The position numbers were made by a program, and so were the translations under genes. From the NCBI GenBank assembly GCA_008692225.1, contig VICG01000012.1:992001-1056000 (forward strand): a DNA stretch of 64,000 bases, in the 5' to 3' direction. The notes under the pieces were generated by a model. It did no database searches and had not been told where the DNA came from. It worked only from the letters and a program-made list of their open reading frames with translations. The DNA comes from Monilinia fructicola. Lineage: Eukaryota; Ascomycota; Leotiomycetes; Helotiales; Sclerotiniaceae. Below, piece after piece: positions 48,901 to 59,542 of this stretch; position 1 is the stretch's first letter, and the number at the start of each line of letters is the position of its first letter.

Positions 48901-49348
48901 TCAAGTTTCCATTTTATCTCCCGATCCTCTCTCTTCGCGCTCTTTCTTCATACTCAATCCTACATTCTTCAACAAGTTCAACACCTCCTTCTGCTGTCTA
49001 ATCTTCTCTTCGCACTCTCTGATCTCCTCTTCTTGATCTTCAATCGTCCGATGCATATCTGGCATGCCCTTGACACTCGCCCTGGCTTTTTGTAAATTTG
49101 TGTCTGATACCATCAGTCGCGGTGTAGATATCTTTGATATTTAATGGCCCGGTGCTATTGGCATTGGATGAAGGGGTCGCGCCTGGTGGGGAGACTGCAG
49201 ATGGATTGCTTGGGGAGAAGTTTTGAAGACGGGAGAGTGTTTCGCAGAGAACGGGGATTGTATCGATGGAATTTGCGGTAAGACCCTCAGGAAGAATCAT
49301 TGTTGGGGGAGTTTGAGAGGATGTTGCTTGCGATGGGGTGGTCGACAT
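48901..49348 (-). CDS. Mediator complex subunit 9, one-base insertion
   Basis: The start MSTTPSQATSSQTPPTM at 49348 and the coiled-coil C-terminus (IRECEEKIRQQKEVLNLLKN) match the fungal Med9/Cse2 layout: a Ser/Pro/Thr-rich N-terminus, an LxETLSRLQNF helix, then KARASVKGMPDMHRTIEDQEEE. The frame changes at 49094-49096, where removing one base of an AAA/TTT run joins IRHKLQKARASVKGM and gives 148 residues. As written, translation would end shortly after the shift. Med9 lies in the Mediator middle module and contacts RNA polymerase II regulation in the nucleus. The upstream in-frame ATG at 49531 is less likely, because the sequence before 49348 lacks family similarity. Confidence 0.8.
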
Positions 49349-50060
49349 CTTTATCACGGTACCGTTATGGTTGGGTTGGATTGGGTTCGATTGGGTTGGT
49401 ATTGACAATTCACAATCAGTGAACAAAGAACGACAACCTTTCTTATCAATTAGTTCTATGAGAGAAGACCCGAGTTGGCGATTCTGTGATGGCCTCCAAG
49501 TCTCGAAATCTTCAAATCTCCAAATCACCAAATCACCAAATCACCAAATCTCCAATCCTTCAACCGATTCCAAGTTCTGTTCTCAAATATATTAAAGATG
49601 TTGTTGATTGGATATGCAAGGAATCGGATCCGTCCTTGTGCGTATTACTGTATGTACGGAGTACCTAGTTGATAAAGGCAATACTCTCTCTGCTCAGCTG
49701 GAGGTTCCATTCGCTCTTATCGCGGCGGTTTCGAAAAGGCAAGTTGGAGGGGAAGGGGACTGAAAATCACCCCACCATAAGCGTATCATGATAAAAAGCT
49801 TCTTGGGAGTTATTCCTCAACCAAAAAAAACAAAAGCCACAATTGACTTCTTCTTCTATTGTTTGTTGACTCGAAAACCATTCAAACATAAAGATATTCA
49901 CGATCTCTTCAAAAGTCTCCTTTTGACCATCTCTCCTTTCTCTCCTCGTAAGTTGATATTTGATCCCCAGTACCCTGGTCTCTCTATGTTTCGTCGTACC
50001 GAAATTTGAGCTGATATAACCTTACCTTGTGTTCAGATTCGAAAAAACCATCTCGCCAAA
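49349..50060. promoter_or_regulatory. Divergent promoter region, MED9 and mutase
   Basis: 712 bases between two divergent start codons. It contains an AATCACC/AATCTCC-type tandem stretch (about 49505-49555) and a pyrimidine-rich leader (49900-49960) just before the mutase start, as is common for strongly expressed fungal glycolytic genes. Confidence 0.5.
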
Positions 50061-52163
50061 ATGGTCCAAGTCGAGAATAAAGCTGTCCTGAGTATGTTCC
50101 AAAAGATTCCACGTATCCTCAAATCTACTTCTCATGTATCCCATCTATTTGGCATGTACACATTGCGGCTCTTGAACATTTGCGGCCTCACAATTCCCAA
50201 AGTAGCCTCAGACGATCAAATAGCTTCTCAGGCTTAGACGCCTCGTGATATATACTCTTGGATGTCCTCCACAATGCCTCGGACGTCTATCCCAACAGTT
50301 CAGCTCAATACCGAGAAACTGTTGCCCCCTTTACCTCCTTCGAAGAAGAAACCGGATTACATACTTACACTATTCTATGTCCTTGTATATCTTGAAGTTT
50401 CGTGGCTAATTGTAATGGTTTGGCGCAGCAGTTGTTATTGATGGATGGGGAGTTCCAGGTGAAAACTCACCTAAAGATGGAGACGCCATTACGAACGCCG
50501 AAACTCCAGTAATGGATGCTTTCGCAAACAATCCAGATGGATACACCAAGCTTGAGGCATCCTCTTTGGCGGTAGGACTTCCCGAAGGCCTGATGGGTAA
50601 TTCGGAAGTTGGTCACTTGAACATTGGGGCCGGAAGAGTCGTTTGGCAGGATGTGGTCAGAATTGACCAAACAATTAAGAAGGGAGAGTTGAACAAGAAT
50701 GAAATTGTCACACAAAGGCATTTCAGGCTGCTAAAGATGGCAATGGACGCCTCCACCTTTGTGGTTTTGATTTCAGATGGTGGCGTGGTAGGTACTTTTC
50801 GAGTTCAACTGGCAGATTCAATACTTACTCGAGTAAAAATAGCACGCCAAGCAAGACCACCTCTACGCTCTCCTGAAAGTCGCAAAGGAACTCGAAGTTC
50901 CCCATGTCTATATTCACTTCTTTGCTGATGGACGTGATACTGATCCAAAATCTGGCGCTGGCTACATGGAAGCCCTTTCTAGAGAAGATCAAGGAGATTG
51001 GAATCGGTGAGGTTGCAACAGTGGTTGGCAGATATTATGCTATGGACCGTGATAAAGCGATGGGATAGAATTGAGGTTGGATTGAACGGTCTATGCATCG
51101 GTGATGGAGAGGAGAGCAGTGACCCAGTCAAGACAATTAAGGAGAGATATGAGAAGGGCGAGAACGACGAGTTCTTGAAGCCTATCATTGTAGGAGGAAA
51201 GGAGGCTCGTATCCAAGGTAAACACATTGTCATTTTTCAAGGTTTGTGAACTACGCTAACATTCCTAGATAACGACCAAGTTTTCTTCTTCAACTACCGA
51301 TCTGACCGTGTTCGAGAGATCACCCAACTCCTTGGCGATGTTGACCGTTCACCAAAAACCAGACTTCGCCTACCCAAAGAACATCACTCTCACTACTATG
51401 ACCCAGTACAAGCTCGACTACCCATTCAACATCGCGTTCAAGCCTCAGCACATGGGTAACGTTTTAGCCGAAACTCTCGGTGCTCAAGGTATCAACCAAG
51501 TTCACGTTGCCGAGACTGAGAAATACGCCCACGTTACATTCTTCTTTAACGGAGGTGTTGAGAAGGTATTCCCTCTTGAGGTTAGAGATGAATCGCAAGA
51601 TCTCGTACCTTCAAACAAGAGCGTTGCTACATATGACAAAGCTCCAGAGATGAGTGCTGCAGGTGTCGCCAAGCAAACAAGCAAGCGTATCTCGGAAGGA
51701 AAGTTCGAGTTCGTCATGAACAACTTTGCGCCACCTGATATGGTTGGCCACACCGGTGTCTATGAAGCTGCCAGTAATTGGTGTTTGCCGCTACTGATAA
51801 GGCTATTGGCGAGATTTACGAGACTTGCAAAAAGGAGGGATATGTTCTTTTCATCACCTCTGATCACGGGTAGGTCTTGCTCTTTTCGAGTTTCCCCTTT
51901 TGGGATTTTCCATCTTCCAGAAACATTTACTGACAAGCGTTCATTATAGTAACGCCGAAGAAATGAAATTTGCCGACGGCAAACCAAAGACTTCCCACAC
52001 AACCAATAAAGTGCCATTCATTATGGCCAACGCTCCACAGGGCTGGTCTCTAAAGCAGACAGACGAGGGTGTTCTAGGTGATGTAGCACCAACTATTTTG
52101 GAAGTTATGGGCTTGAAACAACCCGAGGAGATGACTGGAACCAGTCTTTTGGTCAAGAGTTAG
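50061..52163 (+). CDS. 2,3-BPG-independent phosphoglycerate mutase, frame-broken
   Basis: The enzyme converts 3-phosphoglycerate to 2-phosphoglycerate in glycolysis and is a metal-dependent member of the alkaline phosphatase superfamily. Exon 1 is 50061-50091, then a 337-nt intron and an exon from 50429 beginning [20 protein letters not shown]. The catalytic Ser is in [16 protein letters not shown]. Later motifs are [85 protein letters not shown] and [20 protein letters not shown], ending TSLLVKS at 52163. About seven single-base shifts interrupt it: near 50712, 50765, 50977, 51057, 51356, 51773 and 51785, mostly in A or T runs. The first two cancel each other and leave about 18 residues in a wrong frame. 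The metal and substrate residues visible on each side are conserved. This is the normal fungal mutase and usually essential, so sequence error is the simpler reading. Confidence 0.9.
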
Positions 52164-53125
52164 ACTACCCACCCAGCGCTGAAATGAATTTGCGAATTAT
52201 TCTGAATTGTTCTGTTGCATTGTTGTTCTTGTTTTAAGCCTGCGTTGTTTTTTTTTTTCTTTTTTTTCTGTTGTCTTTTATTATAGGCAGGGTATAAATA
52301 CAGAGAGAATAGAAAGCTAAATTTTCATACTTTACAGGCAAAGGTACAAAGCGAACTCATGATGAGACGAAATAGAGGATAGATACCATACTATATCATG
52401 AACCACTACAGAGGTTTGTTCCCAAGGGAATTTTGAAAAGCAGAACGGAAAAATACATGTATAGATAGATACCTACCTTCAGAAGCATTTCCATAGAGCC
52501 ATTGTATACACTCGACAAACATCATCCATCCACTTAAATCTCCATCCCCTCAACTACAACATGCTACAATGACAACATGCTACAATGACAATCCACGACA
52601 TCCCCTCAATTCCAGTGACGAACACCAGTCTCGATGCTCACAACCAGACACCGACCAGTAATCGTAATGCCGAGTTCCACGGCCCATCAAGCCCGTCCCA
52701 GCTTTGCAGGATACATCTCGATGGCGCCGTCTCGTCCGTCACTTGATCACCCATGCCCCCGTGCCCGTTAGGTTACCCTTGGATGCCACCCTCGGAGCTA
52801 GATCTCGCTCGGGACGTGCGTGAATGAGAGTCGAATGTGAGGCGGGAGATGTGCGTGGTTTTGGGGAGGGAGGCGGGCTTTGGCTTTTGGGGGAGGGGAG
52901 AGGGGGGGAGGGGGAGGGGGGGCGGTGATCAAATTGTGAAGGTGAAGGAGAAAATGTTTGGAGAGGGTGTGGAGATATACATGGATGGATAGATGGGGAA
53001 GGGAAGGGAAGGGAAGGGAAGGAGGGGAGGGGAGGGGTATGTATATGTATTTATATTTTGTTTTATTCTATTCTATTCTGTTACGTTGGCGTTCCCATAG
53101 AGCATCGTCATGTCATGTCTCGATG

Positions 53126-53181
<56 letters not shown>

Positions 53182-53422
53182 GTACATTTGAAAACGATAC
53201 GAGGTGATCTTGGTTCTTTTAGTTGTATTATCACATCTACGTTTACATCGATATTCACATATATACCCGCACCATAATCACGATTTATTAGAGATAATGA
53301 AACAGGCAGAAATGTTCAAGAGTAGAAGGCGCATCATAGTATCGCCTTGTATGAACTAATAAACTCTCAGCTATACGCGAATGCATTTACTTTGTTTATA
53401 AATTATTTCACCTGTCTTACAG
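52164..53422. other. Convergent intergenic region with repeats
   Basis: It contains T-runs after the mutase stop (52248-52268), a tandem CTACAATGACAACATG duplication near 52565, purine-rich G/A blocks (52860-53035) and an AATC array. No gene is supported. Confidence 0.6.
53126..53180. repeat. AATC tetranucleotide microsatellite
   Basis: About thirteen tandem AATC units; it produces a spurious SINQSINQ-type ORF. Confidence 0.96.
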
Positions 53423-56400
53423 TCACCTCTTTGGTCTACCTCCCGCGACAGCCCCTCCCAGCCTCCCAAACTTGCCCAGGCTACTCCTCGACTTCGTATT
53501 TTGTGGTCCCGCCGAAACTGTACTTGCGGGCTCCTTGGTTACTGGCGACGGACCCGATAATCTTGTAGAATCCTTGAAACCTCTGCCATCTCCGCTCTCC
53601 ATCCTCGATTCAAATCTGCCTAACCCATCATCCATATCCCCGCCAGGTCTCCTCGCCCTCCTCGCCCGCTCTTGTACACTCCTAAACTTTTCCAGTAATT
53701 CTACCCACTTGATACCACTTTCCTCCCTCCCTTTCAATCTGCTACTTCTGTCATAATTTGACGGCCCCGCCGTGGTTTGAACGCTAAAATGAAGGAGAAG
53801 AACCATGAGTTTCTGTGCCACTCTTCTGACGTTGATGGAAAGCAAAGGTGGAAATCGCGTCCACTACACTGTTATTACGAGATGAAGATGGTACGTACGC
53901 TCGAGGTGCTATGTGTAGATAACCTATTGCACTAACACTATTTAATCTGTTCTTCAATGCTGCAAAGGCAGATGACTGGGGAAGCAGCATAAGAAGGCCG
54001 TAAAGACATTTGTAAAGATGGGGATATTTTTTCGGGCTCAAGTAGTTGGAGGCGGAGATCTGGACAAGGTAGTTAGCGAAATTCGAGATCCGAGATAGTT
54101 ATCTTACATGTAAAGACCGGAGATTCTAATAATTGTACCAGTTTATCGATTTGAATAAGCATATTGACTGTCATTTCCAGTTCAGCACTATTGATATTAG
54201 CACAGTTTCAAGCGAGGATCGCTCATGCATACAATATCTGAAGAAGATTATATGCTTGCTCATAAGCTTGACCTAAAAGACATAGTGAGAATGTAGCTAC
54301 AGCATTGTAACACCAAGATCTGAATAACGCAACGAAGAAAGCTTGCCCGTCCTATGCAAGAATTAGCAGATGACAGTTCCCATGGACGTGGAGATCACGA
54401 GCCTTGTTCTCAATGTTTCGGAGCCTCTTTCTAAGATCTGCTAATTCTGGTGCAGTTATGAGGTTGTTATTGAGATTCTGCACCATAATGCTTGCAAATT
54501 CGACGTCTTCTTCCTTTTCTATACAGTCCGCAAGAGTTCGATAGATCCGTTCTGCACTTAAATTAATGCACAACTGCCGAATAATCAAGTTGCCTCGAGT
54601 TTCGAGTAGCTTCCTGTCAGTAGAAAATAGTTGAAGCAAGTTTACCATGAAAGAAGTAAAGTAGTCATCATCACTATTCCTCGATATTTGAGATAACAGT
54701 TGGAGATCTTTGGTGACCACGGCTTCTGATGGATCAGATAGTGTTTTAAGAAGGGCTGGGAATATGCCATCATTGAAAGCAAGGAGCTTCTTAGGTGCTT
54801 TTCTGTGTAGCATGAGTAGCCAATTTAGAGCTTCAACCCTGGTAATTTCGTGATCGTTTAGAAACAACAACGTTAGCGAACTGACTGCTGCTGCATAATC
54901 TAAATCTACATGGGTCTGGTATGGCGGCGTAGGCGTTTGTGTTTTGCTCGAGGGGAGTGGGGGAGTTTGAACTTCTATCTCTCTTTTGTCAAGCTCACGA
55001 GACCCTGACAAGGAGCCACGATTTGTGGCCGACGATTCTCTTCGTTCGTTGGAATTGGACTCTTTCATGGGGATGAACCTCGAAGGAGCCGAAGACGGAG
55101 TTTCCGAAGCAGTACCTTCATCCGACAGTGACACAACATAAGCCATTAGGGATGTGTTAACTCGTGCTGCGGCTTGTCGAATGGTTTCCACCCCGCTAGC
55201 CATAGCGGGAAGTAGATGAGCGAGTACCTTTGGGGCAAATGGAAGAACTTCTTCGGGGCAAATGTCGAGAAACTCGACAATCCATCTCAGCGATTCAAGT
55301 AAGCTGTCCTCTTCTATTGGAAGTCAGCTGGTTAGGTCAAAAGCTCCGACGCAGATTTCTTACCCAATGGAGTATCCAAGTTTGCCGTAAGGATCTCTAG
55401 AATCTCTTTGTGGTTTACGTGAACATCCTGACCAGGAACCCAGTCATCATCACTGCTAACATCCTTGTCATCTAAATCCATCTGTGAGTCGTCATCGGCA
55501 TCTGGTGCCAGCGAACCTTCGCTATCCATAGAGCCCGACCGTTTTCGTTTAGTGTCACTGCGAGATTTTCGACTTTCTTCAATTCCCTTCTTGATACGTG
55601 ATATTCGCTTTATTTCGTTGAGAAATCTCTCGATTGCACCTTGAGTAGCCACATGAACATCACGATTTGGATCACTCAAGAATTTAAAGAGTCCTCGAGG
55701 AATTCGGGGAGGAATGAAACGAGTTCCAAGTCCGGTATAGAATCTAGTAAAGTTATCCATCCCACGAGAAAAGTGCGCGTGAATGGATTTATCACGTAAA
55801 TCCGCTCTTTGAGTAAAGGGATGAAGCGGGCGAGGGAGAACGCTGTTGGAAGATCTTCGGAATCCTCAAGGGGTTCTTTATTAGATTCTGATGCAGAATC
55901 ATCAGAAGTGTGCAGAATGGATACATAGGTAGCTGCAGATTCGGAAACTATGTCTTTTATCAAACGATCCAGAAGTTCTGCGCCATTTTTGACGGAAAGT
56001 TCAGAGTCTGCTCCTAGCTGTTCGGCCATTAGTTCGAAAATCGATTTGGCGGGCTTTTTTCCCTTTGACTTGCCTTGCATAGAGCGTCGAATATGTCATT
56101 GAAATAAGGTAAAACTTCACCTTTTGCCACTTTGGCAATGTTATACATACTTTCGCACGCATAGTACCTTACTCGAGCATCTTGATCTGTGAAGCAGGCA
56201 AGAAACCGGCGGTACAATCTCGTCAAGATATCTTGCGAGATCCTGTAAAACATATCAGTTTGATGTATGTACCTCCAGCAAGAGCATGTGCCATACCGGG
56301 CCTAATGCAATAGCAGCAGCAGCGAGACCAATAAGACCGCCATTTCTGGCATGCGGCTGATGAACGGCGTAAGCATAATCGTTACACAGCTGTTGGATGA

Positions 56401-56604
56401 TTTTTTTGATTCTATCAAACTCCTTGGCTGCAGTAAGATCACGAATGACCCGTTCAAGACTGTAGACATCCGTTAATATATTCTTATGGGTAGAATTATC
56501 AAGGAAGGCTATGAAGGAGATGATATCAAAGCTTACTCTAACGCACCGACTTTCCGTTTGTCGTAAAGCTTATCATTCAGAGCACGTTGTATACTTTGAT
56601 CCAT
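53423..56604 (-). CDS. VAC14, PIKfyve/Fab1 complex scaffold
   Basis: Predicted minus-strand exons: 56604-56537, 56459-56297, 56242-56074, 56017-55364, 55313-54403, 54351-54233, 54187-54108, 54059-53900 and 53783-53423. They sum to about 894 residues once one extra and one missing base are allowed for. The protein is a HEAT-repeat solenoid: [93 protein letters not shown]. The C-terminal Fig4-binding domain ends with [20 protein letters not shown] and [20 protein letters not shown]14 holds the Fab1 kinase and Fig4 phosphatase on vacuole membranes to control PtdIns(3,5)P2. Oddities: an extra base at 56203-56205 (PPV/LACF), a missing base near 55698 (EFL/RGLFKF), a GC donor AAG|GCAAGT at 56073, and an unusual donor AAG|GCTCGT at 54402. 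Confidence 0.93.
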
Positions 56605-56712
56605 CTTTCTCGAGTTATTATTGTCCACCTCGCAGTCAAAAGATCATGTTCCCTGAGAATACTTTGCTCCGATGACACACGCCTTAGGTTTTCCTTCTCA
56701 TATCCATAGATC

Positions 56713-56748
56713 GCAAGGCAAAGCAAAGCAAAGCAAAGCAAAGCAAAG
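56713..56748. repeat. GCAAA pentanucleotide array
   Basis: About seven GCAAA units, about 110 bases upstream of the VAC14 start. Confidence 0.92.
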
Positions 56749-57285
56749 TAGAATGGCGAAGCAAGTGGGTAGAGTAGGTGGATAGCCAGTTGGAATGGGG
56801 AAATCACATGAGTGAGTGAATGAAAGAGCGCAGAAGTTGTATGTATTCACGAAGGAGAACGAGATGCAATCAATAAACAGATTCACCTCGAGACAGCTAA
56901 GTATTTCACTGTGGGTAATGAGTCGGGTGTGAGTGCGCGCGCGTGTGTGTGTGTGTGTATACGGGTTGGATTGAAAATGGATTGAGAATGGATTGTTTTT
57001 GCGGTGTAAAGGGTTGAAGGAGTGAAGGGGTGAGGTAGAGTTCGTCCGGGTTGTTTGCTCAACCTTGGAAGGCTGTGGTTGGTTGTGGATCTACTGTAAA
57101 GCTGTTACCGGCGAGGCAGGAAAGCTTGATGATGATGATGGATCCGTGATCTTCCCTTTTGTTAAGGTTAGCCAATCAAAATACGAGATTCTATATTACA
57201 TGATGGATGATAAATCATTTCTTTCTTTATGATAAGAATTACGATAATAAGAATAAAACAAGAGGGAGTTTTATAATAATAGTGT

Positions 57286-57380
57286 GAATATATATATATA
57301 TATATATGGATATATATAGTATTTATATAGTATTATATAGTATTATATAGCATTATATAACATTATATAGTATTTATATA
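57286..57380. repeat. TA and TATATAGTAT repeats
   Basis: A TA run at about 57289-57306 is followed by several TATATAGTATT-like units inside an AT-rich block. Confidence 0.8.
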
Positions 57381-58244
57381 ATGATTTTACTTAATTACTA
57401 ATAATCATAACTTACTAAATAAAAGGACAAAAGATAAAAGAATAATTATAAACTTAATTAATTATTATTTTATTAACCTTATTGATAATTATACTGGTTG
57501 TCTGATTATGTAAGTTCAAGGTTCCAGTTACCTTTGAGTTTAATTTATTAGACCAACTTATATATTGGATTATAATAATAACAATAATAAGTATCTATCC
57601 ATGGATTCTAGGTTGACACAAATACATACTCAAGTATAAGGATCCATCCATTTATAACCAGTACAGTAAAGACGGCCCGAAGCGCATGGAACGTCATCGC
57701 TGCATACACGTGATTGTTCGATGATGGAGAAAGGGAAGATTGTCAACTTAATCGGAGCCTCTTATGATTAGGGGATACCCAGGTTTATAGCCAAAGCCAA
57801 ATTGGATGAGAGGATATAGTTTGATTAAGGATCTGATATGATATGAGAGCATCATTCATGTTGATATTATGGTGGTTTCATTAAGTAATATGCTCCTACT
57901 ATCATCAGATTCCTCACACTGGAAGCGTCGAACACTGGAATGGAGGGGTCAGGTGGTATTTACTCTGCTCGTTACCTCTTCTGTTTCATTGTATTCAACG
58001 TTGAAAATGTCATCACCTGGACTGTATCATCAGCGCAGAGAGATTTCAAGTCCGATATCTCCTATCGATTGTCCATCTGGCAAAAGAAGAGAAGCGCCAA
58101 GAGACAATACGTATTCTAAGATCAGGGAAATCCCTCGGACGAGAAGCAAAGTCATGATGGCATGTCCAAAGAATCCAATCCAAGGCCTTGATCCTCTCCC
58201 AAACGAGCACCAGACAGCATTCAACATTCGCCTTCTAAGCTACG

Positions 58245-58621
58245 CTACCAGGTCCAACTGTTGGCATGGCGAGAACAAAGGTTTTCAGGGGTACAATGCG
58301 AGCACTGGTCTTCCCCAGCTGTTTGCTTTTGTCCACTGTCTGTAGAGGCTGCAGAACATTGATCTGCATGAGTAGTTCCATAACCGCTCCCTGATCCACT
58401 CTTCCGATTCTGAGATTGCTCCTCCTTATCCAGTGCAGCCTGAGACTGAGCGTCACGTTGGCTGTTATTGTGGCTTGCTCGAGCAGATCTTCTCGCAAAT
58501 CCTGACTGAATGATGCTTAGTCTTATGTCCAGCTTAATAAAGCTCAAGCAAACAAACTTACTCCAGGGTGCGCCCTTGCAATACGACGAGCAGCCTCTGG
58601 GGTCATGAGACGAGTACCCAT
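58245..58621 (-). CDS. Small conserved-looking fungal protein
   Basis: Exons 58621-58562 and 58505-58245 give 106 residues with a clean GTAAGT donor and CAG acceptor. The start MGTRLMTPEAARRIARAHPG followed by SGFARRSARASHNNSQ resembles small fungal proteins whose MTPEAA-x-RI segment is related to seed-maturation (SMP) type motifs, but I am not sure of that link. The rest is Ser, Gln and Gly-rich (SQNRKSGSGSGYGTTHADQ), probably disordered, and ends with several Cys (QCSHCTPENLCSRHANSW). No membrane segment or signal peptide is seen. Function unknown. The tail beyond the Gln/Ser-rich part might be affected by a frameshift like its neighbours. Confidence 0.6.
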
Positions 58622-59542
58622 CTTGAATTTGTGTGAGGAAATGTATTTCGATATATGATCTGCGGGCAGTGAAAAGATTCGAGGGTCTTGTAATATATGC
58701 CGTAAATTTGGACGACTCAAAATTTTATGACTTGACGGGCATCGAAAGATAGATATATACCGTTACATGACACTATCGATAGGTTCTTATGAAAAAACGT
58801 CTGGAAGCCTTGGAGAAATCTTTGGCATTCGAAAAAAAGAGCGGCCCGAGACTCCATGTCTGGTTTCCGTCTACTTTGTGTAGCCTTGAAGCACATGGAG
58901 ATGTTTGGCCTAGTGAACTTTGCGAATGCCTGGTTATGTAATATATTCTTGAGAAGGCTGGCATTTGTTTGTGTCTTTTGATGAGACGTGCTCGTCATAC
59001 ATCACTTGAGCGGGTGGCTGCATAGAAAGCAGTAGCTCCACGGTCTTCCGCTGCCGTTGAATGCGGGCAATGGAGCACTAGACATGGGTCTATGCCCCAA
59101 GTTGATCATGTCGGGCTCGTTTCCGTCTGCACACTTAAGTCCTCGCCCGTGTCCAGCAAGCATCTCAAGAAATTCCGAGTCAATTGCCATGCTACATAAT
59201 TCTGTAAAGATTCGGACCGAGTGTCTGGAAAGGAAAGGATGTTGCGATAGGCGATCATAATAATGGCCTGATACAGATAATCGACAGAATAACCACAGTC
59301 TGTGGTGTTGCAATGGAACGATACTAAACGCCGTGCCTGCAACCGAGTGCAGTTATGCAGGGTCGTTGCAAAACGTTTGACAATAACTGGCTGCACATTC
59401 GAGAAACGGAGTCCTACATTCCTGGGCAATACAGAAATGCAGAGAAAGGCAGTGTTAGGATTGTAATTCACCGTTTCTTGTGATCAGATGAGTCATATTG
59501 TAACAAATCACGAATTTCTATTGCAACGACTCTGGGACGTAT
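58622..59542. other. Intergenic region
   Basis: Minus-strand ORFs of 90-120 codons (58717-58998, 59002-59313, 59106-59471) lie between two minus-strand genes. None shows a family motif, and they do not join into one frame with clear splice sites. Confidence 0.45.

Larger units (their letters stand above)
56605..58244. other. Intergenic region with AT-rich block and repeats
   Basis: It includes a GCAAA array just upstream of VAC14, a CG/GT dinucleotide run (56934-56960) and a strongly AT-rich block (57180-57620) with TA and TATATAGTAT repeats. A 158-codon plus-strand ORF at 57869-58345 overlaps the small minus-strand gene and is not accepted. Confidence 0.6.

Noticed and set aside
57869..58345. 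158-codon plus-strand ORF
   Set aside because: Overlaps the minus-strand spliced gene at 58245-58621 and shows no family features.
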